Source of the DNA: Paenibacillus sediminis
GTDB taxonomy: Bacteria; Bacillota; Bacilli; Paenibacillales; Paenibacillaceae
Assembly (NCBI RefSeq): GCF_017873765.1
Contig: NZ_JAGGKP010000001.1
Location: 434,001 to 498,000 of the forward strand
Length of the DNA: 64,000 nt
Direction: 5' to 3'
Position 1 is the stretch's first letter, and every line of letters begins with the position of its first letter. This document shows, one piece after another, positions 51,834-61,803 of this stretch. The notes beneath the pieces were generated by a model. The model ran no database searches and was not told the origin of the DNA. It worked only from the letters and a program-made list of their open reading frames with translations. The position numbers and the translations under genes are program-made.

Positions 51834-53152
51834 GCGGGAAGAGCTATAAAGTCAAGGGGACTAAACCGACAGCTAGAGAGACCGCTCTTGATGTGCTCAC
51901 CAAAGTGGAAGAGGAAGGCGCTTATAGTAATTTGCTGCTGAATCAATATTTGCAGTACGCCGAGCTATCCAAAGCGGATGCAGGACTCGCCACAGAGCTT
52001 GTGTATGGTACCATCTCAAGACTGAATACAATCGATTATTTTCTAGATACATTTGTGAACAAAGGAGTACGTAAGTTGCAACCTTGGGTACGGGGCCTGC
52101 TGCGCCTTAGCTTTTATCAGCTTCATTATTTGGACAGGATTCCTGCGCACGCGGCTGTGAATGAGGCGGTAAACATCGCAAAACGGCGCGGTCATCAAGG
52201 GATATCAGGCATGGTCAATGGTGTACTGCGAAATGTACTCCGCCGGAAGGACGAGCTTGTGTTGCCTGACAACTTACCTGTAGCCAAACGTATTGCTCTC
52301 GAGCATTCCCATCCTGAGTGGCTAGTAGCACGCTGGATTAAGCAATACGGAGAAGAAACGGCAGAGGAGATTTGCAAAGCTAATAACGAGCCACCTGCAG
52401 TAAGTGTTCGTGTGAATACTTTGAAGACGAATCGTGACGCGCTCATGGAACAGATGACAGAAGCGGGGTGTGAGGTGGTTCCTTCTACGCTGTCTAAGGA
52501 CGGCATCGTAGTTCTATCTGGCGGCAATATGGCGCTTACGAACTGGTATAAACAAGGGTTATTCTCGATTCAGGATGAAAGTTCAATGCTTGTTGCAGAG
52601 AGAGTTGCGCCTCAGCCGGGAATGCGCGTGCTTGACTGCTGCGCAGCTCCTGGAGGTAAGACAACTCATATGGCTGAGAAGATGAACGATGAAGGGCAAA
52701 TTATTGCGAACGATGTTCATCCTCATAAGAAGAAGTTGATTGATGAGCAGGTTAAGCGGCTCGGTCTTACGAGTGTTGAAACGACGGTAAGCGATGCGCT
52801 GACATTAGCGAAACAATACGCTCCTCAATCGTTTGATCGGATATTGCTTGATGCCCCGTGCTCTGGTTTTGGCGTTATACGCCGGAAGCCGGACTTGAAA
52901 TGGGCAAAGACTCCCGAAGATATTAAAGATATTTCAGCTTTGCAGTATGAATTGTTGCAATCCGTCTCTACGCTGCTTCGTCCAGAAGGTGTGCTCGTAT
53001 ACAGTACCTGTACAATTGAAAAGGATGAAAATGAGGCAATTGTAAATCGTTTCATTGAGGAACACCCTCAATTTAAGGCAACATTCGAGCAGATTTTGCC
53101 GCATCAGCATCATTCTGATGGATTCTTTATTGCTCGTATTCAGAAAGCATAA
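51830..53152 (+). CDS. rsmB: 16S rRNA m5C967 methyltransferase RsmB
   Basis: Methylates cytosine in 16S rRNA. The 440-residue protein has an N-terminal NusB-like domain (ARETALDVLTKVEEEGAYSN, then LAFL-type helices), the SAM-binding LDCCAAPGGKTTHMA and DAPCSGFGVIRRKPD, and the catalytic cysteine in YSTCTIEKDENE. The start is GTG 51830, overlapping the fmt stop; translation is coupled. Confidence 0.95.
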   Translation: MSGKSYKVKGTKPTARETALDVLTKVEEEGAYSNLLLNQYLQYAELSKADAGLATELVYGTISRLNTIDYFLDTFVNKGVRKLQPWVRGLLRLSFYQLHYLDRIPAHAAVNEAVNIAKRRGHQGISGMVNGVLRNVLRRKDELVLPDNLPVAKRIALEHSHPEWLVARWIKQYGEETAEEICKANNEPPAVSVRVNTLKTNRDALMEQMTEAGCEVVPSTLSKDGIVVLSGGNMALTNWYKQGLFSIQDESSMLVAERVAPQPGMRVLDCCAAPGGKTTHMAEKMNDEGQIIANDVHPHKKKLIDEQVKRLGLTSVETTVSDALTLAKQYAPQSFDRILLDAPCSGFGVIRRKPDLKWAKTPEDIKDISALQYELLQSVSTLLRPEGVLVYSTCTIEKDENEAIVNRFIEEHPQFKATFEQILPHQHHSDGFFIARIQKA

Positions 53153-53163
53153 TAAGCCTTGTG

Positions 53164-53200
53164 AACCCGCAGGTTGTAATCGCCGCGGGTTTCCCTCTTT
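53164..53200 (+). terminator. Weak terminator-like hairpin after rsmB
   Basis: AACCCGC (53164-53170) with GCGGGTT (53185-53191) around a 14-nt loop, then a T-rich run broken by C. A TTGTGC-19-TACAAT promoter candidate lies downstream, before rlmN. Confidence 0.55.
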
Positions 53201-53281
53201 TATCATCGCTTTCATTTGTGCTAAAATAGGACGAATGAGATACAATAACGTAAATGAAATAGAAAGAATAGGTGTGAGAAT

Positions 53282-54328
53282 ATGAAACCTTTTATATATG
53301 ACTATTCACTAGAAGAGCTCCAAGATTGGGCGAAAGAGAACGGAGAGCCTGCGTTTCGCGGCGAACAAATATTTGATTGGCTGTATGTAAAAAGAGTAAC
53401 TTCTTTCGATGAGATGACGAACCTATCGAAAGGGCTGCGTCAAAAATTGAACGATCAATTCAGCTTCGTAACGCTGAGTGAAATTACAAGGTTTGAATCC
53501 AAGGACGGCACAGTGAAATTTCTGTTCGGACTGCATGATGATCACGCCATCGAGACCGTTATTATGAAACATAACTATGGCAATAGTATTTGCGTAACGA
53601 CACAAGTTGGATGCAGAGTCGGCTGTACTTTCTGCGCATCGACTCTAGGCGGATTGAAAAGGAACTTAACCGCGGGCGAAATAGTCGCTCAAGTGGTTGA
53701 AGCTCAGCGCATTCTTGATAAAGTCGGCGAGCGTGTCAGCAGCATTGTTATTATGGGTACTGGTGAGCCGTTCGAGAACTATGATGCAACGATGAAATTT
53801 TTGCGCATTATGATTCACGAAAAAGGGCTAAATATCGGACAACGTCATATTACTGTATCGACAAGCGGAATTGTTCCGAGCATTTATAAATTTGCAGATG
53901 AGAACACACAAATTAATTTGGCAATTTCGATTCATGCGCCGAACGATGCGCTTCGCTCGAAGTTAATGCCGGTTAACCGCCGTTTTCCTTTTGCTGAAGT
54001 GATGGAAGCTTTGCGGTATTATATAGCGAAAACAGGCCGCCGCATTACTTTTGAATATGCGTTAATCGGCGGAGTGAACGATCAGCCGGAACATGCTGAA
54101 GAGCTTGCGAGTGTAATTAAAGACATGCTCTGTCATGTGAATTTAATTCCTGTTAACTACGTGCCTGAACGTAAATATGTACGGACTTCACGGAATGACA
54201 TCTTCCAATTCCAGCGCATTCTCGCGGATAAAGGAATTAACGTTACGATACGCCGGGAACAGGGCCATGACATTGCCGCAGCTTGCGGACAATTGCGAGC
54301 GAAGCATATGGAGTCTAGTGCGAGGTGA
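53282..54328 (+). CDS. rlmN: 23S rRNA m2A2503 methyltransferase RlmN
   Basis: A radical SAM enzyme that methylates A2503 of 23S rRNA (and tRNA A37 in some bacteria). The 348-residue protein has the [4Fe-4S] cluster motif [10 protein letters not shown], the substrate cysteine near the C-terminus (AAACGQLRA), [10 protein letters not shown] and the conserved start with [15 protein letters not shown]. Start ATG 53282 has TAGGTGTGAG upstream. It has the normal RlmN length and not the Cfr extension. prpC starts six bp after its stop. Confidence 0.95.
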   Translation: MKPFIYDYSLEELQDWAKENGEPAFRGEQIFDWLYVKRVTSFDEMTNLSKGLRQKLNDQFSFVTLSEITRFESKDGTVKFLFGLHDDHAIETVIMKHNYGNSICVTTQVGCRVGCTFCASTLGGLKRNLTAGEIVAQVVEAQRILDKVGERVSSIVIMGTGEPFENYDATMKFLRIMIHEKGLNIGQRHITVSTSGIVPSIYKFADENTQINLAISIHAPNDALRSKLMPVNRRFPFAEVMEALRYYIAKTGRRITFEYALIGGVNDQPEHAEELASVIKDMLCHVNLIPVNYVPERKYVRTSRNDIFQFQRILADKGINVTIRREQGHDIAAACGQLRAKHMESSAR

Positions 54329-54334
54329 GTAAAT

Positions 54335-55111
54335 TTGATCAAAGCAGTTCATGTCAGTGATGTAGGACGCGTGCGTTCTAAGAATGAAGATTCTTCTTGG
54401 ATTAATAGCTTAGAACACGGTTATACGCTTGGCATTGTAGCGGATGGTATGGGTGGACATCAGGCTGGAGATATCGCCAGCCGGTTAGCTGTCGAAACGA
54501 TCGCTGCAGATCTTTCTTCCTTAGAAGCCGGATTGTCCTTAGATGCTTGCAAAGCAGCATTAAGTGATGCCATTATGCATGCTAATGAGGTCATTTATAC
54601 GAAAGCTTCTCAAGATGAGCAGTATTATAACATGGGTACAACTGTTGTAGCGGTTCTGCTGCAGGGCGGCACAGGTGTTATTGGTCATGTTGGCGATAGC
54701 CGTGCTTACAAAGTGAAGAGAGAAGAAATTATTCAGTTAACAGAAGATCATACTCTTGTAAATGAGCTGCTTAAAAATGGGCAAATTAGCCAAGAACAAG
54801 CGGATTATCATCCGCATCGCAATGTGATTACTAGAGCGCTGGGTACAGATTTGGAAGTGACGATTGATTTTGATCATGTTGCCTTGAATCCAGGTGAAGT
54901 GCTTCTGCTATGTAGCGACGGTCTAAGCAATCTGTTATCAACTGCTCAGATGGCACAGGTAATAGCCTTACAAGAGCTTTCTTTGGAAGCCAAAGCGGAA
55001 CGATTGCTTCAGCTTGCGCTGCATGCCGGAGGCGACGATAACATTACTGTGGCCTTGTTTGAAGTCGTAGAGGAGACTGCCGATCTAGGTATGAAGGGGT
55101 GGAATTCATGA
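54335..55111 (+). CDS. prpC: PP2C-type protein phosphatase PrpC
   Basis: Dephosphorylates the Ser/Thr kinase PrkC and its targets. A 258-residue PPM phosphatase with VHVSDVGRVRSKNEDS, VADGMGGHQAGDIAS, GHVGDSRAYK, LCSDGLSNLLS and GGDDNITVA, which include the metal-binding aspartates. The start is TTG 54335, behind GAGGTGAGT. Its TGA overlaps the ATG of prkC by four bases. Confidence 0.95.
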   Translation: MIKAVHVSDVGRVRSKNEDSSWINSLEHGYTLGIVADGMGGHQAGDIASRLAVETIAADLSSLEAGLSLDACKAALSDAIMHANEVIYTKASQDEQYYNMGTTVVAVLLQGGTGVIGHVGDSRAYKVKREEIIQLTEDHTLVNELLKNGQISQEQADYHPHRNVITRALGTDLEVTIDFDHVALNPGEVLLLCSDGLSNLLSTAQMAQVIALQELSLEAKAERLLQLALHAGGDDNITVALFEVVEETADLGMKGWNS

Positions 55112-57273
55112 TCGGATACCAATTAGGCGGTCGATATGAAATTATTGAACGTATTGGCGGCGGCGGAATGGCCCTTGTCTATAAAGCTCATGATATTTTA
55201 TTGAATCGTAATGTCGCTATTAAAGTTCTGCGTCAACAGTTCGTACACGATGAAGAATTCATTCGACGCTTTCGGCGCGAAGCGCAGTCGGCCGCATCGC
55301 TGTCGCATCCTAATGTGGTAAGTATTTATGATGTAGGTCAAGAAGATGATATCCATTATATTGTTATGGAATGTGTAGAAGGTCAGAATCTTAACGAAAT
55401 TATAAAAGAGCGGGCACCTTTGCAAGTAGAAGAAGCTGTGCGAATTGCATCACAAATTTGTGATGCGCTCGATCATGCCCATCAGAATCAAATAATTCAT
55501 CGAGATATTAAACCGCATAATATATTAATTGGTAGAAACGGACGAGTGAAAGTTACTGATTTCGGTATTGCCAGGGCCGTTACATCTACAACGATTACGC
55601 AGACTGGTTCTGTAGTTGGGTCGGTGCATTATTTTTCACCTGAGCATGCAAAAGGAGTAGCTACGGGTGAGAAATCGGACTTGTATTCTTTAGGTATCGT
55701 TTTATATCAAATGTTAACCGCACGTCTGCCTTTTCTCGGTGAAAGTCCGATCAGCGTTGCTTTGAAGCACCTTCAGGAGCAATTTGAAGAGCCGCGCGCA
55801 GTGAACCCATTGATCCCGCAAAGCGTGGAAAATATTATTCTAAAATCGATGCGTAAAAATCCGAACGAGCGATACCAGTCGGCGAAGGAAATGCTCCTTG
55901 ATTTGGACACATGCCTCCTGCCAGATCGCCTTCATGAACCGAAAATTACGTTTTCGGATCATGATGATACGGATCAAACTCGCGTTGTTCCTGCAATTAA
56001 GCCGCAAATGCCTAGGGTCTCTGAAGCGTCAACGGCTGCGGATTCGAGCGAGAAAATGGATACAGGTCATAAAGATGCTCAGCCAAAACGGGGAAAACCT
56101 TGGGTCAAGCCTACAATATGGGTAGGTGTGACTTTGTTGTTCCTAGGCATTATGCTTGGTGTCGTTTGGTATGTAAAAACAGAACTTGTTGTTCCTGACG
56201 TGGAAGTGCCAAATGTCGTTAATGTGCAAGAAGATCAAGCCCGTAAGATGCTGACAGAAGCAGGAATTGAAGTGGACGATAAGGTCATCAGGCAATATAA
56301 AGAAGGCTTTGCTCCTGGTGTTGTCTTTGATCAGAGCAAGCCTGCTGGAACTAAGGTGAAAAAGGGATCGATCATTCAATTGTCTGTCAGTATGGAGAAG
56401 CCTCTTACGAAGATGCCTGATCTGAAGGGGATGACGTACGAGGAAGCGACTAAAGCTTTATATCTACTAGATATTAAGGAAAATCAAATTACACAGACTA
56501 GTGAATACAGTGAGACCGAAGCGGGTAAAGTGATTTCTCAAACGCCTGGTGTGAACGAGGAATTTGATCCAGCATCCGTTCAAATCAAGTTAACGATCAG
56601 CAAGGGACAAGAATCGGTTAATATGCCGAATCTAGTAGGTATGTCTAAAGAAGAAGCAGAGGCCAAAATTAAAGAATTAGGCTTAGTGCTTGCTGATGAT
56701 GGAATCAAGGAAGAGCCGAGCTTTACTCAGGAAGCAGGCAAGGTTGTGAAGCAGTGGCCGTATGAGCCGAATACAGCGGTTACTCCGGGGTCTGAGGTGA
56801 CGCTGTTCATTAGCTCAGGTTACCCTCCTGAGGCGCTAAATTATACGTTCAATTTGCCAGTAGCTCCAGCTCAAGAGGGCACACCTAGCAAGATTCGGAT
56901 TGTATATACGGATGCGCGGGGCGAAAATCAAGAGTGGGGCACACGCACCATTTCAACGACAGAAATTTTCTCGATTGATTTAGTGCTGGCACCAAACAAA
57001 GATGCCGTTGTTTCTGTATATCGGGATGGTCAATTTTACGACACGTACCCAATCTCGTATAGAGATGCTAAAGAAGAAACAGTAGTTATTCCAACAGTGG
57101 AGCCGCAGACGGATACTCCTCCTGATGATAACGGCACACCGCCGACAGGTCTTGGAGACTATAACGCCAATAGTAACCATGATACGGCCATCATTCCTGG
57201 TAATGATAACCCTAAGGATAAGAAGCATTCAAAGGGTGGATTTGTGAAAGCTAGATCTGACTCGAAACATTAG
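55108..57273 (+). CDS. prkC: Membrane Ser/Thr kinase PrkC with PASTA domains
   Basis: Senses cell-wall fragments and phosphorylates cell-envelope and sporulation proteins. The cytoplasmic kinase has GGGGMALVYKA, Lys39 in VAIKVL, HRDIKPHN with Asp133, TDFGIAR and SPEHAKG. One membrane segment lies near residues 337-355. Outside are three PASTA repeats (about 365-432, 433-502, 503-572) and a further beta-rich tail, TYTIxL-like in TFNLPVAPAQEGTPSKIR, and a Ser/Lys-rich end. Total 721 residues. ATG 55108 overlaps the prpC stop; AAGGGGTGG is upstream. In B. subtilis PrkC triggers germination by muropeptides. Confidence 0.95.
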   Translation: MIGYQLGGRYEIIERIGGGGMALVYKAHDILLNRNVAIKVLRQQFVHDEEFIRRFRREAQSAASLSHPNVVSIYDVGQEDDIHYIVMECVEGQNLNEIIKERAPLQVEEAVRIASQICDALDHAHQNQIIHRDIKPHNILIGRNGRVKVTDFGIARAVTSTTITQTGSVVGSVHYFSPEHAKGVATGEKSDLYSLGIVLYQMLTARLPFLGESPISVALKHLQEQFEEPRAVNPLIPQSVENIILKSMRKNPNERYQSAKEMLLDLDTCLLPDRLHEPKITFSDHDDTDQTRVVPAIKPQMPRVSEASTAADSSEKMDTGHKDAQPKRGKPWVKPTIWVGVTLLFLGIMLGVVWYVKTELVVPDVEVPNVVNVQEDQARKMLTEAGIEVDDKVIRQYKEGFAPGVVFDQSKPAGTKVKKGSIIQLSVSMEKPLTKMPDLKGMTYEEATKALYLLDIKENQITQTSEYSETEAGKVISQTPGVNEEFDPASVQIKLTISKGQESVNMPNLVGMSKEEAEAKIKELGLVLADDGIKEEPSFTQEAGKVVKQWPYEPNTAVTPGSEVTLFISSGYPPEALNYTFNLPVAPAQEGTPSKIRIVYTDARGENQEWGTRTISTTEIFSIDLVLAPNKDAVVSVYRDGQFYDTYPISYRDAKEETVVIPTVEPQTDTPPDDNGTPPTGLGDYNANSNHDTAIIPGNDNPKDKKHSKGGFVKARSDSKH

Positions 57274-57315
57274 CCGAATACTACAGATTTACACAGAAAG
57301 TGAGGACAGCAATGA

Positions 57316-58212
57316 ATGCCAGAAGGTCTAATCGTTAAGGCTCTGAGCGGATATTATTATGTGAAGCCCGAGGAAGCCGCTCCCACCAAAACCATTGTTC
57401 AATGTAGAGCGCGCGGTATATTTAAGAAGAGAGGCGTCTCCCCTTTGGTGGGGGACCGCGTTATTTATTCACTGACTGAAAATGGGGAAGGAACAGTGGA
57501 TGGAATTTTACCACGAGAGTCGGAACTCATTAGGCCGCCGATTGCGAATGCTCGGCTTGCCGTCCTCCTTTTCTCGTTGCGAGAACCTGATATGAATTTG
57601 CAGCTTTTGGACAAGTTTCTTGTCCATATTGAGCATGCTGGACTGAACGCATTGATCTGTTTAACGAAGGCTGATTTGCTTCATGAGGATCAAGACCATA
57701 TTGCTGAGCAAGTAGCGAAGCAGTATCGTGAGATCGGGTACGAGGTGATCGTCACAAGTTCCGTGACAGGTGAAGGGAAAGATGAGCTTAAGAATCGATT
57801 GGCTGGTGAAATCAGTGTATTTTCCGGACAATCCGGTGTTGGCAAATCGTCACTGTTAAATGCTATGCTAGGTTTAGAACTCGAAACGAGTGCGATTAGT
57901 ATGAAGCTTGGACGCGGTAAGCATACGACTCGGCACGTAGAATTAATAGAGCTTGAAAATGGGGGCTATATTGCGGATACGCCAGGCTTTAGCCAGCTTG
58001 ATTTTTTGGAACTCGGAGTAGAAGAGCTCTCCTCCTGTTTCCGTGAATTTGTACCGTATGCTTCTGAATGCAAGTTCAGAGGCTGCAGTCACCTTCATGA
58101 ACCTGGATGTCAGGTTATTAAGGCCAAAGAAGAAGGAAAGATAGCGGAGAGCCGCTATGAGCATTATGTTCAATTTTACAATGAAATGAAAGAGAAGAAG
58201 CGGAGGTATTAA
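57316..58212 (+). CDS. rsgA: Ribosome small subunit-dependent GTPase RsgA (CpgA)
   Basis: A circularly permuted GTPase that helps late 30S assembly and also affects cell-wall deposition in B. subtilis. The 298-residue protein starts with an OB domain, then G4 LTKADL, G1 [13 protein letters not shown]3 DTPGFS, and a C-terminal zinc domain with [17 protein letters not shown]-rich upstream bases precede the ATG at 57316. It lies between prkC and rpe as in B. subtilis. Confidence 0.95.
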   Translation: MPEGLIVKALSGYYYVKPEEAAPTKTIVQCRARGIFKKRGVSPLVGDRVIYSLTENGEGTVDGILPRESELIRPPIANARLAVLLFSLREPDMNLQLLDKFLVHIEHAGLNALICLTKADLLHEDQDHIAEQVAKQYREIGYEVIVTSSVTGEGKDELKNRLAGEISVFSGQSGVGKSSLLNAMLGLELETSAISMKLGRGKHTTRHVELIELENGGYIADTPGFSQLDFLELGVEELSSCFREFVPYASECKFRGCSHLHEPGCQVIKAKEEGKIAESRYEHYVQFYNEMKEKKRRY

Positions 58213-58217
58213 CAAGC

Positions 58218-58877
58218 ATGATTAACATCGCGCCATCCATTTTATCAGCAGATTTTGGAAAACTAGGGCCGGAAGTTGCAGAAGTGACGCAAGGCGGAGC
58301 AGACTTTATTCATATCGATGTGATGGACGGACACTTTGTCCCTAACTTAACATTTGGTCCACTCGTTATGGATGCGGTAAAACCGTATACAACGATTCCA
58401 CTCGATGTTCATTTAATGATTGATAATCCTGAACAATATATTCCTGCATTCGCTAAAGCCGGTGCATCGTTCATTACCGTTCATGCGGAAGCATGCACAC
58501 ATTTGCACCGTGTCGTTCATATGATTAAAGAGCTGGGCGTTAAAGCGGGGGTAGCCATTAACCCGGGTACTCCAGTGTCCGCAGTAACCGAAGTGCTCGA
58601 AGATTTGGATATGGTTCTCGTCATGACCGTAAATCCTGGATTCGGGGGACAAGCATTTATTCCTCGCACATTGCGTAAAATTAAGGAGCTACGTCAGCTT
58701 GCGGGTGAGCTTCAAATGCCTGATCTCTTAATTGAGGTAGACGGCGGTATTACGGCAGAGACTGCACCTCTTGTTGTAAATGCTGGTGCCAATGTTCTTG
58801 TTGCGGGGAGTGCTATTTTCGGAAAAGAGGATCGTGCTGCGGCCATTGCGGAAATTAGAAACAGCTGCGCGAAATAA
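58218..58877 (+). CDS. rpe: Ribulose-phosphate 3-epimerase
   Basis: Interconverts ribulose 5-phosphate and xylulose 5-phosphate in the pentose phosphate pathway. The 219 residues form a TIM barrel with the metal ligands of [47 protein letters not shown] and VDGGI. The start is only 5 bp after rsgA, so the pair is translated from one message. In B. subtilis the next gene is thiN, which is absent here; spoVM follows after a terminator. Confidence 0.95.
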   Translation: MINIAPSILSADFGKLGPEVAEVTQGGADFIHIDVMDGHFVPNLTFGPLVMDAVKPYTTIPLDVHLMIDNPEQYIPAFAKAGASFITVHAEACTHLHRVVHMIKELGVKAGVAINPGTPVSAVTEVLEDLDMVLVMTVNPGFGGQAFIPRTLRKIKELRQLAGELQMPDLLIEVDGGITAETAPLVVNAGANVLVAGSAIFGKEDRAAAIAEIRNSCAK

Positions 58878-58953
58878 AAATAATTCTATTTATGATGTTG
58901 CACTAATTTAGACACTTGTATTATGGTATAGGGCATGCTTTACGTGCATAAAC

Positions 58954-58992
58954 ATGATTACATGAGCAGGGTTCTCATGTAGTCATTTTTTT
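58954..58992 (+). terminator. Rho-independent terminator after rpe
   Basis: ATGATTACATGAG (58954-58966) with CTCATGTAGTCAT (58974-58986; one mismatch), then seven T. Confidence 0.88.
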
Positions 58993-59061
58993 ATGGATTA
59001 ACACACACCAAAAGGCTCGGTGCATATACTTGGTACATGAGAGTGATGGGGAGGGTGAAGC

Positions 59062-59142
59062 ATGAAATTTTACACATTCAAGCTGCCTAAATTTCTAGGA
59101 GGATTTGTGAAGGCAATCTTGAACACATTTAATAAAAGTTAA
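59062..59142 (+). CDS. spoVM: Stage V sporulation protein M (26 residues)
   Basis: A 26-codon gene, MKFYTFKLPKFLGGFVKAIL followed by NTFNKS, nearly identical to B. subtilis SpoVM. This amphipathic peptide binds the convex forespore membrane and anchors the coat basement-layer protein SpoIVA; it is needed for cortex and coat. Residues KFYT-KLPKFLGG are the most conserved, including the proline that shapes curvature sensing. GGGGAGGG precedes the ATG. The position between rpe and rpmB matches B. subtilis. A mother-cell promoter was expected; I see CATATACT at 59023-59030 as a weak sigma-E-like -10 but no matching -35. Confidence 0.95.
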   Translation: MKFYTFKLPKFLGGFVKAILNTFNKS

Positions 59143-59206
59143 ATGAGAGAGAAGCCTTCGGACTGCTGATGAGACTGACAGGCGTATATCTCTCAAAAAA
59201 GGCATT

Positions 59207-59239
59207 AAAAAAGCACCTCCACGAATAAGGTGCTTTTTG
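59207..59239. terminator. Bidirectional terminator between spoVM and rpmB
   Basis: AAAAAAGCACC (59207-59217) with GGTGCTTTTT (59229-59238) stops both the spoVM transcript and the convergent rpmB transcript. Confidence 0.85.
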
Positions 59240-59256
59240 TTTATATGCTCATTTCG

Positions 59257-59445
59257 TTACACGCGAGTCACTTTACCAGACTTCAATGCCCGAGTGCTGA
59301 CATAGACACGTTTTGGTTTTCCGTCAACCAAGATCCGAACTTTTTGCACGTTTACGCCCCAAGAACGACGGTTACGATTGTTAGCGTGAGATACATGGTT
59401 ACCACTTCCAGGTTTTTTACCTGTCACATAACATTTGCGAGACAT
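59257..59445 (-). CDS. rpmB: Large ribosomal subunit protein bL28
   Basis: A 62-residue ribosomal protein. The sequence [20 protein letters not shown], then [14 protein letters not shown], is typical; two cysteines of zinc-binding forms are reduced to one (Cys4), so it is the zinc-free type. It is on the minus strand, as in B. subtilis, between spoVM and yloU. A Shine-Dalgarno AAGGAGG lies just upstream of the ATG. Confidence 0.96.
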   Translation of the reverse strand: MSRKCYVTGKKPGSGNHVSHANNRNRRSWGVNVQKVRILVDGKPKRVYVSTRALKSGKVTRV

Positions 59446-59616
59446 AGATAATTACACCTCCTTGTTCAAAAAACACCTGCATGAAACAATACTTAAATAT
59501 AATATCACAGCAAAAAAACCTTCGTCAACCAATCTAAAAACTTTATTTATTTCTCGCTTCTCTTATAGTACAATGTTGATTAGTCCATAATACATCAGAG
59601 GAGGGGTGAAAGCCTC

Positions 59617-59976
59617 ATGGCTATTGAACTAAATACGGAATATGGTAAAGTAAACGTAGCGAACGAAGTGGTAGCGGTGATCGCAGGATCAGCTGCCATG
59701 GAATGTTATGGACTTGTAGGCATGGCAAGCCGTAAACAATTGAAAGACGGTATTGCTGAATTACTAGGGCGTGAAAATTTAGCTCGCGGTGTGGAAGTTC
59801 GATTAGAAAATAATATGATCGAAGTTGATCTATATATTATCGTCAGTTATGGAACCAAAATATCCGAGGTTGCCCACAATATCCAACAAAAAGTGAAGTA
59901 CGTTCTAAATGAAATTATTGGTCTACAGGTGAACACAGTGAACATCTTGGTACAGGGTGTTCGTGTATCAAGCTAG
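59617..59976 (+). CDS. yloU: Asp23/Gls24 family protein YloU (second paralogue)
   Basis: A 119-residue Asp23/Gls24 protein: YGKVNVANEVVAVIAGSAAM, then ENNMIEVDLYIIVSYGTKI and NTVNILVQGVRV. It differs clearly from the paralogue at 25609. It is next to fakA in most Firmicutes, so it may connect to envelope lipid metabolism. GAGGGGTG lies upstream of the ATG. Spacing to fakA is 14 bp, indicating an operon. Confidence 0.92.
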   Translation: MAIELNTEYGKVNVANEVVAVIAGSAAMECYGLVGMASRKQLKDGIAELLGRENLARGVEVRLENNMIEVDLYIIVSYGTKISEVAHNIQQKVKYVLNEIIGLQVNTVNILVQGVRVSS

Positions 59977-59990
59977 GAAGGGGAATTCTT

Positions 59991-61766
59991 TTGAGTAAGC
60001 GTTCTATCAATGGAACAGAATTTACGGCCATGGTGTTAGCCGGAGCAGAGCGGTTACATTCGCATGCGGAACACGTCAATTCCCTAAATGTTTTTCCGGT
60101 ACCTGATGGTGATACAGGGACAAACATGAATTTGACGATGACCGCTGGTGTGACTGAATTGAAAAAAAACACATCTAAAAGTCTTGGCGATGCTGCAGTT
60201 ACATTGTCTAAAGGACTTCTTATGGGTGCACGGGGGAACTCAGGCGTTATTTTATCTCAATTATTCCGTGGTTTCAGCCGTTATGCAGCCCAGTACGAGG
60301 AATTAAATACAACTCAGTTTGCAGCAGCTCTCCAAAGCGGTGTAGATACGGCGTATAAAGCGGTTGTTAAGCCGGTAGAGGGCACAATTCTCACTGTCGC
60401 CAAAGAAGCGGCTAAACATGCTGTATTCTATGCTCGCCGCACGACGGATATGATTGAATTGATGGGCGAAGTATTAGCCAAGGCAAAGGAAGCGTTAACT
60501 CATACACCTGAATTGCTGCCTGTACTTAAACAAGTAGGCGTAGTAGATTCCGGCGGACAAGGTCTTGTTTATATTTATGAAGGATTTATGCATTATTTAG
60601 AAAATGGAACGCCGGTCTCAACAGGTTCATACGCTGTATCGGGACAAGCCCAAGCAGTTGCAGCGCCAACGGCACAAGTTAAAATGCCGGTTGCTTCTGA
60701 TCTGCCTCAATCAGCACAATCCAGACTTCATACAGAAGACATTGAATTTTTGTATGATATGGAATTTTTCATTAACCGGCAGATTGGTGAAATTAAAGGG
60801 GCTGCATTTGATGAAGAGCAATTCCGGAAAGCGCTGTCAAAAAATGGAGATTCTATCATTGTCATTGCCGATGATGAAATTATAAAAGTCCATGTTCATT
60901 CTAAAGCTCCTGGTGAGGTGCTTAATTTGGCGCTTCAATACGGTGAAATTACGCAAATTCACATTCTTAACATGAGAGAGCAGCATCGTGAATTATTAGC
61001 TACAGGAATGGATAGTGCGCCAATGCCTGAAGTGTTCGCGGAAATTCCGATGGAACAGGTGAAAGCAGCTGATCCTGCAGAGCCGCCAGCCGATGAAATT
61101 GCGCCTTACGGCTTCATCGCAGTTGCTTCCGGACAAGGGATTACAGACATATTCAAGAGCTTAGGTATAGATGTTGTATTGTCAGGCGGTCAGACGATGA
61201 ACCCGAGCACAGAGGATTTTGTGAATGCAGTACGCTCTATTTCGGCGCAGCACATTTATATTTTGCCGAACAACTCGAACATCGTACTTGCAGCACAGCA
61301 AGCTCGTGATTTGCTTGAAGATGAGCGCAGTGTAACGGTCATTCCGAGCAAGAGCATTCCGCAAGGGATTGCTGCAGCATTCGCTTTCCAAGAGGAAGAA
61401 GATATAGAAGTGAACACGGACAATATGCTGCAAGCGATTAGCCATGTGAAGTCTGGACAAGTGACGTACGCGGTTCGCGACACGCAATTAGATGGACTGG
61501 AAATTAAAGCAGGCAACTACATTGGTATTGAAAATTCTAAAATTGTAGCCACAGAAGAACAGCTGATTACAACTTGTAAAGAGTTACTCTCGAAGATGAT
61601 TCAAAATGGTGATGAAGTCGTTACGATCATTGCGGGAGAAGACGCTAAACCTGATGAGACTTCTAATCTTGCGGCTTGGCTGGAGCAGCAATATCCAGGA
61701 GTAGAATTGGAAGTTCATGATGGCGGCCAACCGATTTACTATTATTTATTTTCAGTGGAAGCGTAA
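59991..61766 (+). CDS. fakA: Fatty acid kinase subunit FakA (YloV, DAK2 domain)
   Basis: ATP-binding subunit of fatty acid kinase; it phosphorylates fatty acids held by a FakB (DegV-family) protein so that they can enter phospholipid synthesis. The 591-residue protein has the DAK2 domain with PDGDTGTNMNLTM and GARGNSGVILSQLFRG, the central DUF1949-like region, and the C-terminal DegV-type lid with LPNNSNIVLAAQQA. The start is TTG 59991 behind AGGAAGGGG. A degV gene follows at 37 bp. Confidence 0.93.
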   Translation: MSKRSINGTEFTAMVLAGAERLHSHAEHVNSLNVFPVPDGDTGTNMNLTMTAGVTELKKNTSKSLGDAAVTLSKGLLMGARGNSGVILSQLFRGFSRYAAQYEELNTTQFAAALQSGVDTAYKAVVKPVEGTILTVAKEAAKHAVFYARRTTDMIELMGEVLAKAKEALTHTPELLPVLKQVGVVDSGGQGLVYIYEGFMHYLENGTPVSTGSYAVSGQAQAVAAPTAQVKMPVASDLPQSAQSRLHTEDIEFLYDMEFFINRQIGEIKGAAFDEEQFRKALSKNGDSIIVIADDEIIKVHVHSKAPGEVLNLALQYGEITQIHILNMREQHRELLATGMDSAPMPEVFAEIPMEQVKAADPAEPPADEIAPYGFIAVASGQGITDIFKSLGIDVVLSGGQTMNPSTEDFVNAVRSISAQHIYILPNNSNIVLAAQQARDLLEDERSVTVIPSKSIPQGIAAAFAFQEEEDIEVNTDNMLQAISHVKSGQVTYAVRDTQLDGLEIKAGNYIGIENSKIVATEEQLITTCKELLSKMIQNGDEVVTIIAGEDAKPDETSNLAAWLEQQYPGVELEVHDGGQPIYYYLFSVEA

Positions 61767-61803
61767 AGGTTGAAAAAAATGATGGGTGAAGGGGCTGTTA
61801 TTC

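Noticed and set aside
59166..59173. CTGATGAG, similar to the hammerhead ribozyme core
   Set aside because: The required GAAA segment and the three stems around the cleavage site are not present in order.
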